From: Acidipila sp. EB88
GTDB taxonomy: Bacteria > Acidobacteriota > Terriglobia > Terriglobales > Acidobacteriaceae
Direction of reading: 5' to 3'
Assembly (NCBI RefSeq): GCF_003858395.1
Contig: NZ_QWEV01000005.1
Location: forward strand, 3,534,001 to 3,598,000
Length of the DNA stretch: 64,000 nucleotides
Shown: piece after piece, positions 25,834 through 34,011 of the stretch
Position numbering within the stretch: the first letter of the stretch is position 1
Layout: each line of letters opens with the position of its first letter
The notes under the pieces: generated by a model
The model's database searches: none
Told to the model about the DNA's origin: nothing
What the model saw: only the letters and a program-made list of their open reading frames with translations
Translations under genes and position numbers: made by a program

Positions 25834-27102
25834 ATGCAGAGCAATGCAGTGCGATTGGGTAAGTACTCGATTGGTGTGGGCGACCGGTTTGCACGCGAGG
25901 CGGAGGCGCAGCTTGCGGCCTGCGTGCTGGCCGAGCAAGCGGGCGTCGACGTGATCCCGGTTTGGAACAAGTCGAACCGCGAGCACCTGATTCTCGGCTC
26001 GGAGCCGGCGATGACGCGGGCTGCAGCGGATGCGGCGGTGCGGATGCTGGGGTGGAAGAAGCCCTACTTCTGCGATGCGGATCACATCCAGTTGAAGACA
26101 GTGGAGCGGTACCTCGCGCCGTGCGATTTCTACACGATTGACGTGGCCGATTTCATCGGGCAGCAGGCGGATGCGGCGGCAATCGATACGTTTGTGGCGC
26201 GGTGGACGCGGCTGCATGGCGACCTTTCGCTGCCGGGGGTGGATGCAGCGCTCGTGGTAACGCCGGAGTTGTTGCGCACGGTGGCAGAGAAGTTTCTTGC
26301 GGCTGTGCAGCAGGCGGGACTGGTGTACCGTGCGATTGAAGCGGCGAAAGGTGCGGGGCAGTTTGTGGCGGAGATATCGATGGACGAGACCGATACCGCG
26401 CAGACACCGCTGGAGTTGCTGATCATCCTGGCGGCGGTTGCGGATGAGCAGATTCCGGTCCAGACGATTGCGCCGAAGTTCAGCGGGCGGTTCAACAAGG
26501 GCGTGGATTACGTGGGGGATGTGGCGCAGTTTGCGCGAGAACTCGAGCTGGACATGGCGGCGATTGCGTACGCAGTAGGGCAGTTTGGACTGCCGGAAAA
26601 CCTGAAGCTGAGCATTCACTCGGGGAGCGACAAGTTCTCGATCTATCCCGCCATTTACGCGGCGATGCAGAAGCGAGATGCGGGCGTGCATTTGAAAACC
26701 GCCGGTACCACTTGGCTCGAAGAGCTGATTGGGCTGGCGGAGGCAGGCGGCGATGGACTCGCGCTGGCCAAGGAGATTTACGCCGAGGCGTTTGCGCATC
26801 GCGAAGAGTTGTGTGCGCCATATGCGACGGTGATCGATATTGACCTGGCGAAGCTGCCGCAGCCAGCGGTGGTGAACGAGTGGACCAGCGAGGAGTTTAC
26901 CGGGGCGCTGCGCCACGTGCCGGGCGCTGCGGCATACAACAGCAGCGTGCGGCAACTCCTGCATGTGGGTTTCAAGGTGGCGGCAAAGATGGGGTTGCGA
27001 TACCTGGAACTGCTCGAAGCGCACCGGCAGGTGATTGCGAAGAACGTTACAGAGAATTTGTATCGGCGTCACATTGCGCCGGTGTTTCTTGGGCGGCAGT
27101 AG
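25834..27102 (+). CDS. uxaE: Tagaturonate epimerase UxaE
   Basis: 422 residues, ATG 25834 after GTGAGGA. Recognised by the family pattern: VGDRFAREAEAQ, VIPVWNKSNREH, PYFCDADHIQL, AEISMDETDTAQTPLEL, IAPKFSGRFNKGVDYVGD, LSIHSGSDKFSIYP, LKTAGTTWLEELIG, NSSVRQLLHVGFKVAA. UxaE interconverts D-tagaturonate and D-fructuronate, letting the galacturonate route merge with the glucuronate route without altronate enzymes. This is the Thermotoga-type variant of uronate catabolism. It sits nine bases after the LarA-like gene and 19 before the SDR. Confidence 0.93.
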   Translation: MQSNAVRLGKYSIGVGDRFAREAEAQLAACVLAEQAGVDVIPVWNKSNREHLILGSEPAMTRAAADAAVRMLGWKKPYFCDADHIQLKTVERYLAPCDFYTIDVADFIGQQADAAAIDTFVARWTRLHGDLSLPGVDAALVVTPELLRTVAEKFLAAVQQAGLVYRAIEAAKGAGQFVAEISMDETDTAQTPLELLIILAAVADEQIPVQTIAPKFSGRFNKGVDYVGDVAQFARELELDMAAIAYAVGQFGLPENLKLSIHSGSDKFSIYPAIYAAMQKRDAGVHLKTAGTTWLEELIGLAEAGGDGLALAKEIYAEAFAHREELCAPYATVIDIDLAKLPQPAVVNEWTSEEFTGALRHVPGAAAYNSSVRQLLHVGFKVAAKMGLRYLELLEAHRQVIAKNVTENLYRRHIAPVFLGRQ

Positions 27103-27121
27103 CAAGCAGCAGAGGAGAGAT

Positions 27122-27898
27122 GTGTCGAAGACAGCGATCAGTTTAGAAGGACAGGTAGCGGTGGTGATTGGCGGCACGGCCGGGATTGGCCATGCGCTGA
27201 GCCTTGGACTGGCCGAGGCGGGCGCGGATGTGGTGGCGACAGCGCGTCGGGCTGAGCACGTGGAAAGTGTTGCTGCGGAGATCGAGGCGATAGGGCGGCT
27301 TACGCTGCGCGTGCGCACGGACATGCGGGAGCGTGCGTCGATTGAAGAGCTGCTGTCGCAGACGCTGGCGGCGTTCGGCAAGGTCGATATCCTGGTGAAC
27401 TGCGCGGGCAAGATCAAGCGCACGCCGACGTTGACGATGCCGGAGGACGAATGGCAGGAGATCCTGGATACGAACCTGACGGGCACGCTGCGTGCGTGCC
27501 AGGTGTTCGGCAAGGCGATGCTGGAGCGAGGGTACGGGCGCATCATCAACATCGCTTCGCTGAACACGTTTGTGGCGTTGAACGAGGTGGCGGCGTATGC
27601 GGCAAGCAAGGCGGCGGTGGCGTCGCTGACGCGCTCGCTGGCGGTGGAGTGGTCAAAGCATGGCGTGCTGGTGAATGCAATTGCGCCGGGGGTATTTCGC
27701 ACGGCGCTGAATGCAGAGCTGCTGGACAGTACGCCGCGCGGGCAGGAGTTGCTGATGCGCACACCGATGGGGCGGTTTGGACATACCGACGAGTTAGTCG
27801 GGGCGGCGGTGTATCTCGCTTCGGAGGCTGCCTCGTTTGTGACCGGGCAGGTGCTGGTGGTCGACGGTGGATTTTTGGCGAGTGGTGTGAACCAGTAG
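27122..27898 (+). CDS. SDR oxidoreductase, probable fructuronate reductase
   Basis: 258 residues from GTG 27122, after AGGAGAG. Classical short-chain dehydrogenase: cofactor loop GGTAGIG near residue 17, NCAGKIKR, catalytic Ser146 (INIASLNTF), Tyr159 and Lys163 (YAASK). It resembles KduD/Gno-type sugar-acid dehydrogenases (IGGTAGIGHALSLGLAEAG; MRTPMGRFGHTDELVGA). In a uronate operon with no uxuB-type long-chain dehydrogenase, the simplest role is reduction of fructuronate to mannonate; a 5-keto or 2-deoxy sugar acid is the alternative. It is the last gene before the bidirectional terminator. Confidence 0.85.
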   Translation: MSKTAISLEGQVAVVIGGTAGIGHALSLGLAEAGADVVATARRAEHVESVAAEIEAIGRLTLRVRTDMRERASIEELLSQTLAAFGKVDILVNCAGKIKRTPTLTMPEDEWQEILDTNLTGTLRACQVFGKAMLERGYGRIINIASLNTFVALNEVAAYAASKAAVASLTRSLAVEWSKHGVLVNAIAPGVFRTALNAELLDSTPRGQELLMRTPMGRFGHTDELVGAAVYLASEAASFVTGQVLVVDGGFLASGVNQ

Positions 27899-27919
27899 CG
27901 CGTCGACGGGAAGCGAAAA

Positions 27920-27956
27920 CACAAAGGCGAGATGCAGGAAGCATCTCGCCTTTGTG
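27920..27956. terminator. Bidirectional terminator, uronate operon / LVIVD gene
   Basis: A perfect 16-base stem, CACAAAGGCGAGATGC / GCATCTCGCCTTTGTG, with loop AGGAA. On the minus strand it is followed by TTTTCGCTTC. It separates the convergent SDR and LVIVD genes. Confidence 0.88.
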
Positions 27957-27974
27957 CGTGTGGCGTTGAGCAGG

Positions 27975-30005
27975 TTACGCGGTGGGGTGCATCAGCACGC
28001 TGGCGAGCGCGTGGAGGCGCGTTGCGTCGGCAGGGTTGGTGGCTGCAGTTGCGTTCTGCTCGAGCGGTGCCGCCATGGCGCGGAGCTTTGCGAGTTCAGC
28101 GGAGCCGAGGTGCGTGCTTTCGGCCTGTGCGATGGCTTTCTCGAGTGCGGAGATGCGGTCCTGCGGGAGCGCTTTCGAGCGGGTGAGTTGATCGAGGTAC
28201 GCCTTGGCCACGACGAGTTGCGCGGGCCACTCGATCTTCTGCTGATCCTGCACGTTGAGCTCAGACAGGCGCACCGACTTGGCAGCGTCGATCTCGTTCT
28301 GCGTGAGGAACTTGGTCGGGGTGAGTTCGAAGACATCCATGCCGCGCGCGATCTCGGAACCATAGATGTTGCCGTTGTACCAGTAGGCCGACCAGTCGCC
28401 GCCGAGCACGAGCATTTTGGGATCGATGGGACCGCGATCGAAGTAGGCGATCTCGAACGGATGCGCCGCGTCGGTGAAATCCATGATCGAGATACCGCCC
28501 TGGTACCAGGCCTGCACTTCGATGTCGCGGCCGGGCACGGGAATCAGCGAGCCGTTGTGCGCGACGCAGTTTTCGGTGTCACCCTGCGCGGCCGGCAGCT
28601 TGTAGTAGCTGGCGAGGCTCAGCTTGTCGTTGGACAGGTGGAAGATCGCGTCGGAGCCCCACTTGTTGGGATCGTTGGGCCGGCAGCGCGCGCCGAGACC
28701 GCCGCCCCACTCGTCGGTGAAGACGACCTTGGAGCCGTCGTTGGAGAACGACGCGGAGTGCCAGTAGGCGTAGTTGGGATCATTGACGGCGTCGACACGC
28801 CTGGGGTGCGCGGGATCCTTGATGTCGAGCAGGAGTCCATTGCCGGAGCAGGCGCCCGCGGCGAGGCCGATGGCGGAGTAGACGGTAATGTCGTGGCACT
28901 GGTTGGTGTCAGCGGCTTTCTCGTGACCCTTGTCGTGGGTGCCGCCGTTGTTGAGGCCGTTGAGCGCGCCGGTGCGCGGGTCCATGAAGACTCGCGGGCT
29001 CGAGACGATCTTTGCCTCCTGCGGCGCGGCGACGGGAACCTTGATTACGTCGATGCGGAACAGCGCGGTATTGGGATCCTTGTCGGGCGTTTCGGCGGAG
29101 CAGCCGGCGAGTTCTTCCGGCTGGCGCACGAACGACGTGCCGGAGACGTAGATGTAGACGTTGTCCTTGTCGTTGGGGTCAATGACGAGCGTGTGCGTGT
29201 GCGAGCCGCGGCAGGTCTGCACGGCGGCTACCTGCTTGGGATTCCTGATGTCAGTGATGTCGAAGATACGCACGCCGCGGAAGCGATCTTTCTGCGCGGG
29301 CGGCGGGTTGTGGTCGTGCTCATGGCCGGGCGCGGGCGGCGGCGCGGCAGGGAAGCCCTGCGCGGTGCAGTCGAGACGGCCGTTGGGCATTTCCACCGAC
29401 ATGAAGAGGAGGTTGCCGTACACGGACACGTCGCCCTGGCCGCCGGGGCACACGAGCGAGGTGAGCAGCGTTGTGTTGGACGGATGGGAGATGTCAAAGA
29501 TATTGACGCCGTAGAAGTTGCCCTGGAAGAGATGGGTGCCCTGGAACGCGAAGTCAGAGTTTGCAAAGGCGAGCTGCGCGATTTCCATCTTCATGGGCGG
29601 CGCCATCTTGCCGGGCTCACCGACGCCAAGCTGTGCAAGGGTCCTGGCTACCTTTGGATCGTCAGGCTGGTCGGCGCCGAGCTGGAAGGCGTCGGGCTTT
29701 TTCAGCAACTGCAGGTGCCGCAGGCCCATGGCGGCTTCGCCTGCGTCGTAGAGGCCGGGCTTGAGGGTGTAGCGAGGATCGGACGTGTCGGAGCCGGTCA
29801 TGCCGGGGGGCAGCGGCGGCGCGGACTGCGGTGCGAAGGGGTTCGCGGGCGCGTCCGGGGCCTTGGCGGCAGGCGCGGGCTGTGCGGCGGGGGCGGTCTG
29901 TGTGGACTGGGCCTGAGCACCCAACAGGGTGACTCCTCCATATAACACCGCCGCGGTTACAGTTGCGTGGGCCAGCCGTCGTGCTGCGCGCTGCGCTTGC
30001 TTCAT
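27975..30005 (-). CDS. LVIVD-repeat beta-propeller protein, exported
   Basis: 676 residues, ATG 30005 overlapping the stop of the DUF305 gene by ATGA. Signal peptide, then an Ala/Pro-rich linker with PPLPPGMTGSD. The body has repeats ending in a GVxIFDISHP-type strand (GVNIFDISHPSNTTLLTS, GVRIFDITDIRNPKQVAA, GISIMDFTDAAHPFEIAY, GLLLDIKDPAHPRR), the LVIVD pattern of cell-surface propellers, with HTHTLVIDP, QCHDITVY and YWHSASFSNDG His-rich blades. A helical tail of about 90 residues follows (LPQDRISALEKAIAQAE). Function unknown; its partner suggests a metal-related periplasmic role. The mature part has several cysteines. Confidence 0.85.
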   Translation of the reverse strand: MKQAQRAARRLAHATVTAAVLYGGVTLLGAQAQSTQTAPAAQPAPAAKAPDAPANPFAPQSAPPLPPGMTGSDTSDPRYTLKPGLYDAGEAAMGLRHLQLLKKPDAFQLGADQPDDPKVARTLAQLGVGEPGKMAPPMKMEIAQLAFANSDFAFQGTHLFQGNFYGVNIFDISHPSNTTLLTSLVCPGGQGDVSVYGNLLFMSVEMPNGRLDCTAQGFPAAPPPAPGHEHDHNPPPAQKDRFRGVRIFDITDIRNPKQVAAVQTCRGSHTHTLVIDPNDKDNVYIYVSGTSFVRQPEELAGCSAETPDKDPNTALFRIDVIKVPVAAPQEAKIVSSPRVFMDPRTGALNGLNNGGTHDKGHEKAADTNQCHDITVYSAIGLAAGACSGNGLLLDIKDPAHPRRVDAVNDPNYAYWHSASFSNDGSKVVFTDEWGGGLGARCRPNDPNKWGSDAIFHLSNDKLSLASYYKLPAAQGDTENCVAHNGSLIPVPGRDIEVQAWYQGGISIMDFTDAAHPFEIAYFDRGPIDPKMLVLGGDWSAYWYNGNIYGSEIARGMDVFELTPTKFLTQNEIDAAKSVRLSELNVQDQQKIEWPAQLVVAKAYLDQLTRSKALPQDRISALEKAIAQAESTHLGSAELAKLRAMAAPLEQNATAATNPADATRLHALASVLMHPTA

Positions 30006-30730
30006 CGTTTCTCCTCCAAAGCCTTGTTGTCCAACATACCCTGCATGATGCGGATCTCGGCGCGCTGCGTGTTGTCTGCGTCGGTTGCGAAATCGAAGAG
30101 GTCGGCGTCCTGCCCGGCACCTGCGCTGGCGAACAGATCCTTAACCATGACCAGAGCGCCATTGTGGTGCTGGATCATACCGGTGAGGAACAGGTGATCG
30201 AACTGCGCGCCTTTTGACCGGCTGAGTGCGGCGAGTTGCGCGGGCGTCAGCATGCCGGGCATCGGCTCGATGGGATCGCCGTGCATATCCATATCGGGCA
30301 TGCCGGGCATGCCCATCGACAGCGGCTGGTTGCGCGCGGCGAGCCAGCGCTGCATGAACCGCATTTCGTCAGACTGCGAGGAGCTGATGCGTGCGCCGAG
30401 TGCGCGCACCTCGGGGTTGTGTGTGTGCGAGGGGATCATCGCGGTCATTTCGACGGCCTGCGCATGGTGCATCAGCATGCCCTGCATGAACGCGACGTCG
30501 GCCTGGTTGATCGGAGTGCCGATGGCGTGGGTACCGGATGGCAGTTGCCTGCTGGGCGCGCCGGGTGCGCCGGGCTGCACGATCGCGGGCGCCGACTGCT
30601 GCGCGTTGGCGCCAAAGGAAAGCATGGCGGCAAGCGCGATGGCAGCAGCAGGCACGTGCGGCGATCGCGTGGGGTGTGAGCCTGGGGAATGGAACAGCGG
30701 ATCAGGGATTCTGAATCTTGCGAACATCAT
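30002..30730 (-). CDS. Exported DUF305 (four-helix, copper-associated) protein
   Basis: About 242 residues from ATG 30730 (ATG 30727 and GTG 30742 are alternatives). Hydrophobic export segment (AAAIALAAMLSFGANA), then a DUF305 domain with two HH motifs, MQGMLMHHAQAVEM and GMIQHHNGALVM, joined by a Met/Pro/Asp-rich loop (MGMPGMPDMDMHGD). Met- and His-rich DUF305 proteins are often found with copper-handling genes; metal binding here is inference. The last codons overlap the LVIVD gene (ATGA), so the two products are made together. Confidence 0.9.
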   Translation of the reverse strand: MMFARFRIPDPLFHSPGSHPTRSPHVPAAAIALAAMLSFGANAQQSAPAIVQPGAPGAPSRQLPSGTHAIGTPINQADVAFMQGMLMHHAQAVEMTAMIPSHTHNPEVRALGARISSSQSDEMRFMQRWLAARNQPLSMGMPGMPDMDMHGDPIEPMPGMLTPAQLAALSRSKGAQFDHLFLTGMIQHHNGALVMVKDLFASAGAGQDADLFDFATDADNTQRAEIRIMQGMLDNKALEEKR

Positions 30731-30804
30731 CGATGCTGACACGCTAACACGAAGTTATGGCGAGACTGCAGAAGCTTGTGCGTTGGGACTGAAGACCGAA
30801 AACC

Positions 30805-30880
30805 CCTGCGGGAGGCGATCACTTCGTGACTTGTCTTTCTTCGAGATCACCCGCCACGAAGTGGCCGCCTCCCGCGCAGG
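30805..30880. repeat. REP-like inverted pair, site 3
   Basis: Forward copy at 30805-30830 (ends TCACTTCGTGA) and reverse copy at 30853-30880 (stem GCCAC-GAA-GTGGC), 22 bases apart, in the gap between DUF305 and rarA. Same family as the repeats at 6917-7006 and 9925. The forward copy lacks two bases of the first part. Nothing else is seen in this 161-base gap. Confidence 0.7.
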
Positions 30881-30891
30881 GGGGGTGCCTT

Positions 30892-32217
30892 TTATTTCTG
30901 ATCGGCTTTCTGGCGCTGGCGGACTTCTTCCATGCGCTGGGCGAGGAGTTTTTCGCGGCCCTGGTCGGTGGGCTGGTAGTAGCGGCGGCCGCGAAGGTTT
31001 TCGGGGAGGCACTCCATGGCGGCAACGCGGCCTTCCTGGTCGTGGGCGTACTTGTAGCCTTTGCCGTAGTCCATCTCGCGCATGAGGCGGGTTGGGGCGT
31101 TGCGCAGGTGCAGGGGAACGGGCTGGGCGCGGGTGTTTTCGACGTCGGCCTGTACGGCGTTGAAGGCGGTATAGACGGCGTTGGACTTGGGCGCGAGCGC
31201 GAGGTACACGACAGCCTGTGCCAACGCGAGCTCGCCTTCGGGTGCGCCGAGGAAGTCCATAGCATCGCGGGCGGAGAGGCAGAGGTTGAGTGCTTCGGGT
31301 GCGGCGAGGCCGATGTCTTCAATGGCCATGCGCACGATGCGCCGCGCGATGTAACCAGCGTCTTCACCCGAGGCGAGCATGCGGCCGAGCCAGTACAGGG
31401 CGGCATCGGCGTCGGAGTTGCGCACCGACTTATGCAGCGCGGAGATGAGGTTGTAGTGTTCTTCGCCGCCCTTGTCGTAGAGCAGGGTGCGCTTTTGCAG
31501 AGCCTGCGCGACGAGGTCGACGCTGATGCGTTTCGCGGCGGAGACTGCGGCGATCTGCGCGGCGGCCTGCAGCGCGTTGAGCGCGTTGCGGGCGTCCCCG
31601 CCGGTGTAGTCGGCGATGCGGAGCAGCGCGTCGCGGTCCGCGTCGACGGCGAGCAGGCCGAGTCCGCGTTCGCGGTCATGGAGCGCGCGTTCGAGCAGGG
31701 CGACGATCTCGTCGTCAGAGAGCGCGTGCAGGGTGTAGACGCGGCAGCGCGAGAGCAGCGCGGCGATGATTTCAAAGGAGGGGTTCTCGGTGGTGGCGCC
31801 GATGAGGCGGATGGTGCCGCGCTCGACGTAGGGCAGGAAGGCGTCCTGCTGCGCCTTGTTGAAGCGGTGGATCTCGTCGACGAACAGGATGGTGCGCGAG
31901 CCGAAGCCGGCGGCTTTTTCGGCGTCGACCATGACGGACTTGATCTCCTTGATGCCGGAGAGCACGGCGGAGAACTCGATGAAGGTGGCGGTGGTGGTTT
32001 CGGCGATGATCTTGGCGAGCGTGGTCTTGCCGACGCCGGGCGGTCCCCAGAAGATCATGGAGGCGCTGTCGTCGGCCTCGATCTGCAGGCGCAGGGGCTT
32101 GCCCGGGGCGAGCAGATGCTGCTGGCCAACGTACTCGGCGAGTGAGCGCGGGCGCATGCGCTCGGCCAGGGGCGCGGAGCGTGCGGCGGCGTCGGGCGTG
32201 GTGCCGAACAGGCTCAT
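30892..32217 (-). CDS. rarA: Replication-associated recombination protein A
   Basis: 441 residues from ATG 32217, the family's usual length. AAA+ ATPase: RPRSLAEYVGQQHLL, Walker A GPPGVGKTT, Walker B ILFVDEIHRFNK, sensor-1 GATTENPSFEI, sensor-2 region GGDARNALNAL, and the C-terminal tetramerisation domain (HKSVRNSDADAALYWLGRML). RarA/MgsA acts at stalled replication forks. Its ATG overlaps the TGA of trmH by four bases. Confidence 0.96.
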   Translation of the reverse strand: MSLFGTTPDAAARSAPLAERMRPRSLAEYVGQQHLLAPGKPLRLQIEADDSASMIFWGPPGVGKTTLAKIIAETTTATFIEFSAVLSGIKEIKSVMVDAEKAAGFGSRTILFVDEIHRFNKAQQDAFLPYVERGTIRLIGATTENPSFEIIAALLSRCRVYTLHALSDDEIVALLERALHDRERGLGLLAVDADRDALLRIADYTGGDARNALNALQAAAQIAAVSAAKRISVDLVAQALQKRTLLYDKGGEEHYNLISALHKSVRNSDADAALYWLGRMLASGEDAGYIARRIVRMAIEDIGLAAPEALNLCLSARDAMDFLGAPEGELALAQAVVYLALAPKSNAVYTAFNAVQADVENTRAQPVPLHLRNAPTRLMREMDYGKGYKYAHDQEGRVAAMECLPENLRGRRYYQPTDQGREKLLAQRMEEVRQRQKADQK

Positions 32218-33164
32218 GCGGGTTGAGATGCGGCCGTGCTGGCGCGAGGAGCGGCGTGGCGTACGCGTGCCGCCTCGTAGAGCAGGAGGCTGCCGGCGAC
32301 AGCGGCGTTGAGCGACTCGGTGGGGCCGTGCATGGGGAGCGAGATGCGGGCGTCGCAGGCGGCGAGATCGCGCTCGCTGAGCCCTGCGCCTTCGTTGCCA
32401 ATCCAGAGGGCCGCGGCATGATGGAGGCCGGCGGTGCCCGGGTAGATGCCGCCTGCAGGCACAGCGGCGAAGGAGCGGATGCCCTGCTGCCGCAGAAGCA
32501 CAGCGGCTTCGCCACCGTGGCTGATCGCAAGCAGAGGCAGGCGCAGGGAGGAGCCCGCGGCAGCGCGGAGGCTCTTGCTGCTCCACGGGGTGGCGGTGCC
32601 TTGAAGCAGCAGCGCGCCGGTAGCACCGAAAGCCTCGGCGGAGCGCAGGAGTGTGCCGACATTGCCGGGGTCCTGCAGTGCGGCGAGCACGAGGAGCAAG
32701 GGCGAGGCCGGCCGCTCGCTGGATCCACGCGCAGGCGTTAAACCCGTGAAGAGCTGGGCGGCGGTCCAGCAGGGTGCGGGTACGAGCGCGGCGATGGGCT
32801 GGGGCGCGTCGGTCTCGAGCAGGGAGCTGAACAGCGCGGGTGGCAGGGCGAGCAGCTCCGCGGGGTCGGCCGCGATGGAGTGTTCGGTGGGCGCGGGATC
32901 CTGTTGTGCCAGCATGCGCTCAAGCGTCTCAAGCGCACCGGCTTCTTCGCCGGACCGGAAGAACAGCGCAGCCGGGGCGAGGCCGCTGCGCATGGCTTCA
33001 GCGACCAGGTGAAAGCCTTCCAGGGCAAGCAGTGGCGTCTCGCTGGGCTCGTATGGTTTGCGGGCAAGCACGGGCGGGTGCGTGAGCGCGGCGCGCAATG
33101 CTTTGACCCAGCGATTGGCGGGACTCTGTACAATTCGTGTACGTGCTGTAAGCGCAGGGTGCAT
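32214..33164 (-). CDS. TrmH-family RNA 2'-O-methyltransferase (SpoU type)
   Basis: 316 residues from ATG 33164. N-terminal substrate-binding domain (IVQSPANRWVKALRAAL to about 110) and a SPOUT knot with motif 1 ALQDPGNVGTLLRSAEAFGA, motif 2 LWIGNEGAGLSERD and motif 3 ISLPMHGPTESLNAAVAGS. The middle, between the two parts, has an Ala/Pro-rich insert. It methylates the ribose of an rRNA or tRNA nucleotide with SAM. A TACAAT hexamer lies exactly seven bases before the ATG, without any Shine-Dalgarno. It is coupled to rarA and divergent from the Sua5 gene. Confidence 0.9.
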   Translation of the reverse strand: MHPALTARTRIVQSPANRWVKALRAALTHPPVLARKPYEPSETPLLALEGFHLVAEAMRSGLAPAALFFRSGEEAGALETLERMLAQQDPAPTEHSIAADPAELLALPPALFSSLLETDAPQPIAALVPAPCWTAAQLFTGLTPARGSSERPASPLLLVLAALQDPGNVGTLLRSAEAFGATGALLLQGTATPWSSKSLRAAAGSSLRLPLLAISHGGEAAVLLRQQGIRSFAAVPAGGIYPGTAGLHHAAALWIGNEGAGLSERDLAACDARISLPMHGPTESLNAAVAGSLLLYEAARVRHAAPRASTAASQPA

Positions 33165-33171
33165 CGGTGGG

Positions 33172-33177
33172 ATTGTA
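33172..33177 (-). promoter_or_regulatory. -10 box immediately before trmH
   Basis: TACAAT on the minus strand, then CCCACCG, then ATG at 33164. A leaderless start is likely. No -35 element is evident. Confidence 0.45.
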
Positions 33178-33242
33178 TCGCCCCGCGCCGCCATGCCCGG
33201 GTTCTGCGCGGTTCCATAACTTTCCCAGGCTGCGGAGTGAAC

Positions 33243-33887
33243 GTGTCAGCAGAGATTTTGCGCATGCATCCGGATGAACCGGAAGCAGACCGCGTGCGGT
33301 ATGTGGTGCAGTGCCTCCAGAGTGGCCAGGTCGTGGGTATGCCCACCGATACTTTTTACGGGCTGGCCGTGGATCCCGTGAACCTGCGTGCGGTCGAGAG
33401 CATTTACGAGATCAAGTCGCGCATGAAGAACAAGCCGTTGTCGCTGCTGATCGCAAGCGCCGAGCAGGCGTACTCGCTTTCGCGCGACATTGGCAACAAC
33501 TTCGACAAGCTTGCGGACAAGTTCTGGCCGGGGCCGTTGACGGTGATCGTCAAGGCAAGCTCGCGACTGCCGCTGCGCTCGACGGCGAACACGGGCAATG
33601 TGGCGCTGCGTATTCCCGATGCGGCAATTCCACGTGCGATTGTGGAGGCGTTCGGGTTGCCGATTACCGCAACCAGCGCCAACCTGCAGCACGCGCCGGA
33701 GTGTACGTACGCGGCCTGTGTACGCGACCAGATCGGTGACCGGATTCCGCTGATTGTGGATGGCGGCCCGACCGGGCGCAGCCTGCCCACGACGATCGTG
33801 GACCTGTCGAACGGCGACCACCACTGGCAGATTCTGCGTGAAGGCGCGATCCCCACGTACGACATAGCGTTGTGCCTCGGGCGGTAA
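33243..33887 (+). CDS. L-threonylcarbamoyladenylate synthase (Sua5/YrdC)
   Basis: 214 residues from GTG 33243, after GGAG. The YrdC-domain pattern is clear: VVGMPTDTFYGLAVDP, KSRMKNKPLSLLIASAEQA, KFWPGPLTVIVKAS, NVALRIPDAAIPRAIV, LPITATSANLQ and IVDGGPTGRSLPTTIVDL. It makes threonylcarbamoyl-AMP, used for the t6A modification of ANN-decoding tRNAs. The Sua5 C-terminal domain is absent, so it is the short type. Seven bases of its upstream region are shared with nothing recognisable; it is divergent from trmH. Confidence 0.93.
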   Translation: MSAEILRMHPDEPEADRVRYVVQCLQSGQVVGMPTDTFYGLAVDPVNLRAVESIYEIKSRMKNKPLSLLIASAEQAYSLSRDIGNNFDKLADKFWPGPLTVIVKASSRLPLRSTANTGNVALRIPDAAIPRAIVEAFGLPITATSANLQHAPECTYAACVRDQIGDRIPLIVDGGPTGRSLPTTIVDLSNGDHHWQILREGAIPTYDIALCLGR

Positions 33888-34011
33888 GCGCCGGAGCCGT
33901 GGCAGGCGTTCGGCCGGTATGCGGGCCGGCAGCGCGGTGCAATGGACGGGCTGTGTGAACTTTGCCTGAAGCCTTTGTGCCTCCGCGGAATCAGTAACCA
34001 TTACCGACCCT

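Noticed and set aside
25165-27924. A 919-codon minus-strand frame opposite larA-like, uxaE and SDR
   Set aside because: It runs across three well-supported genes and has an Arg/His/Leu-rich composition with no recognisable domain; an antisense shadow.
27954-29945. A long plus-strand frame opposite the LVIVD gene
   Set aside because: Gly/Val/Arg-rich shadow with no motif; the other strand has a signal peptide and repeats.
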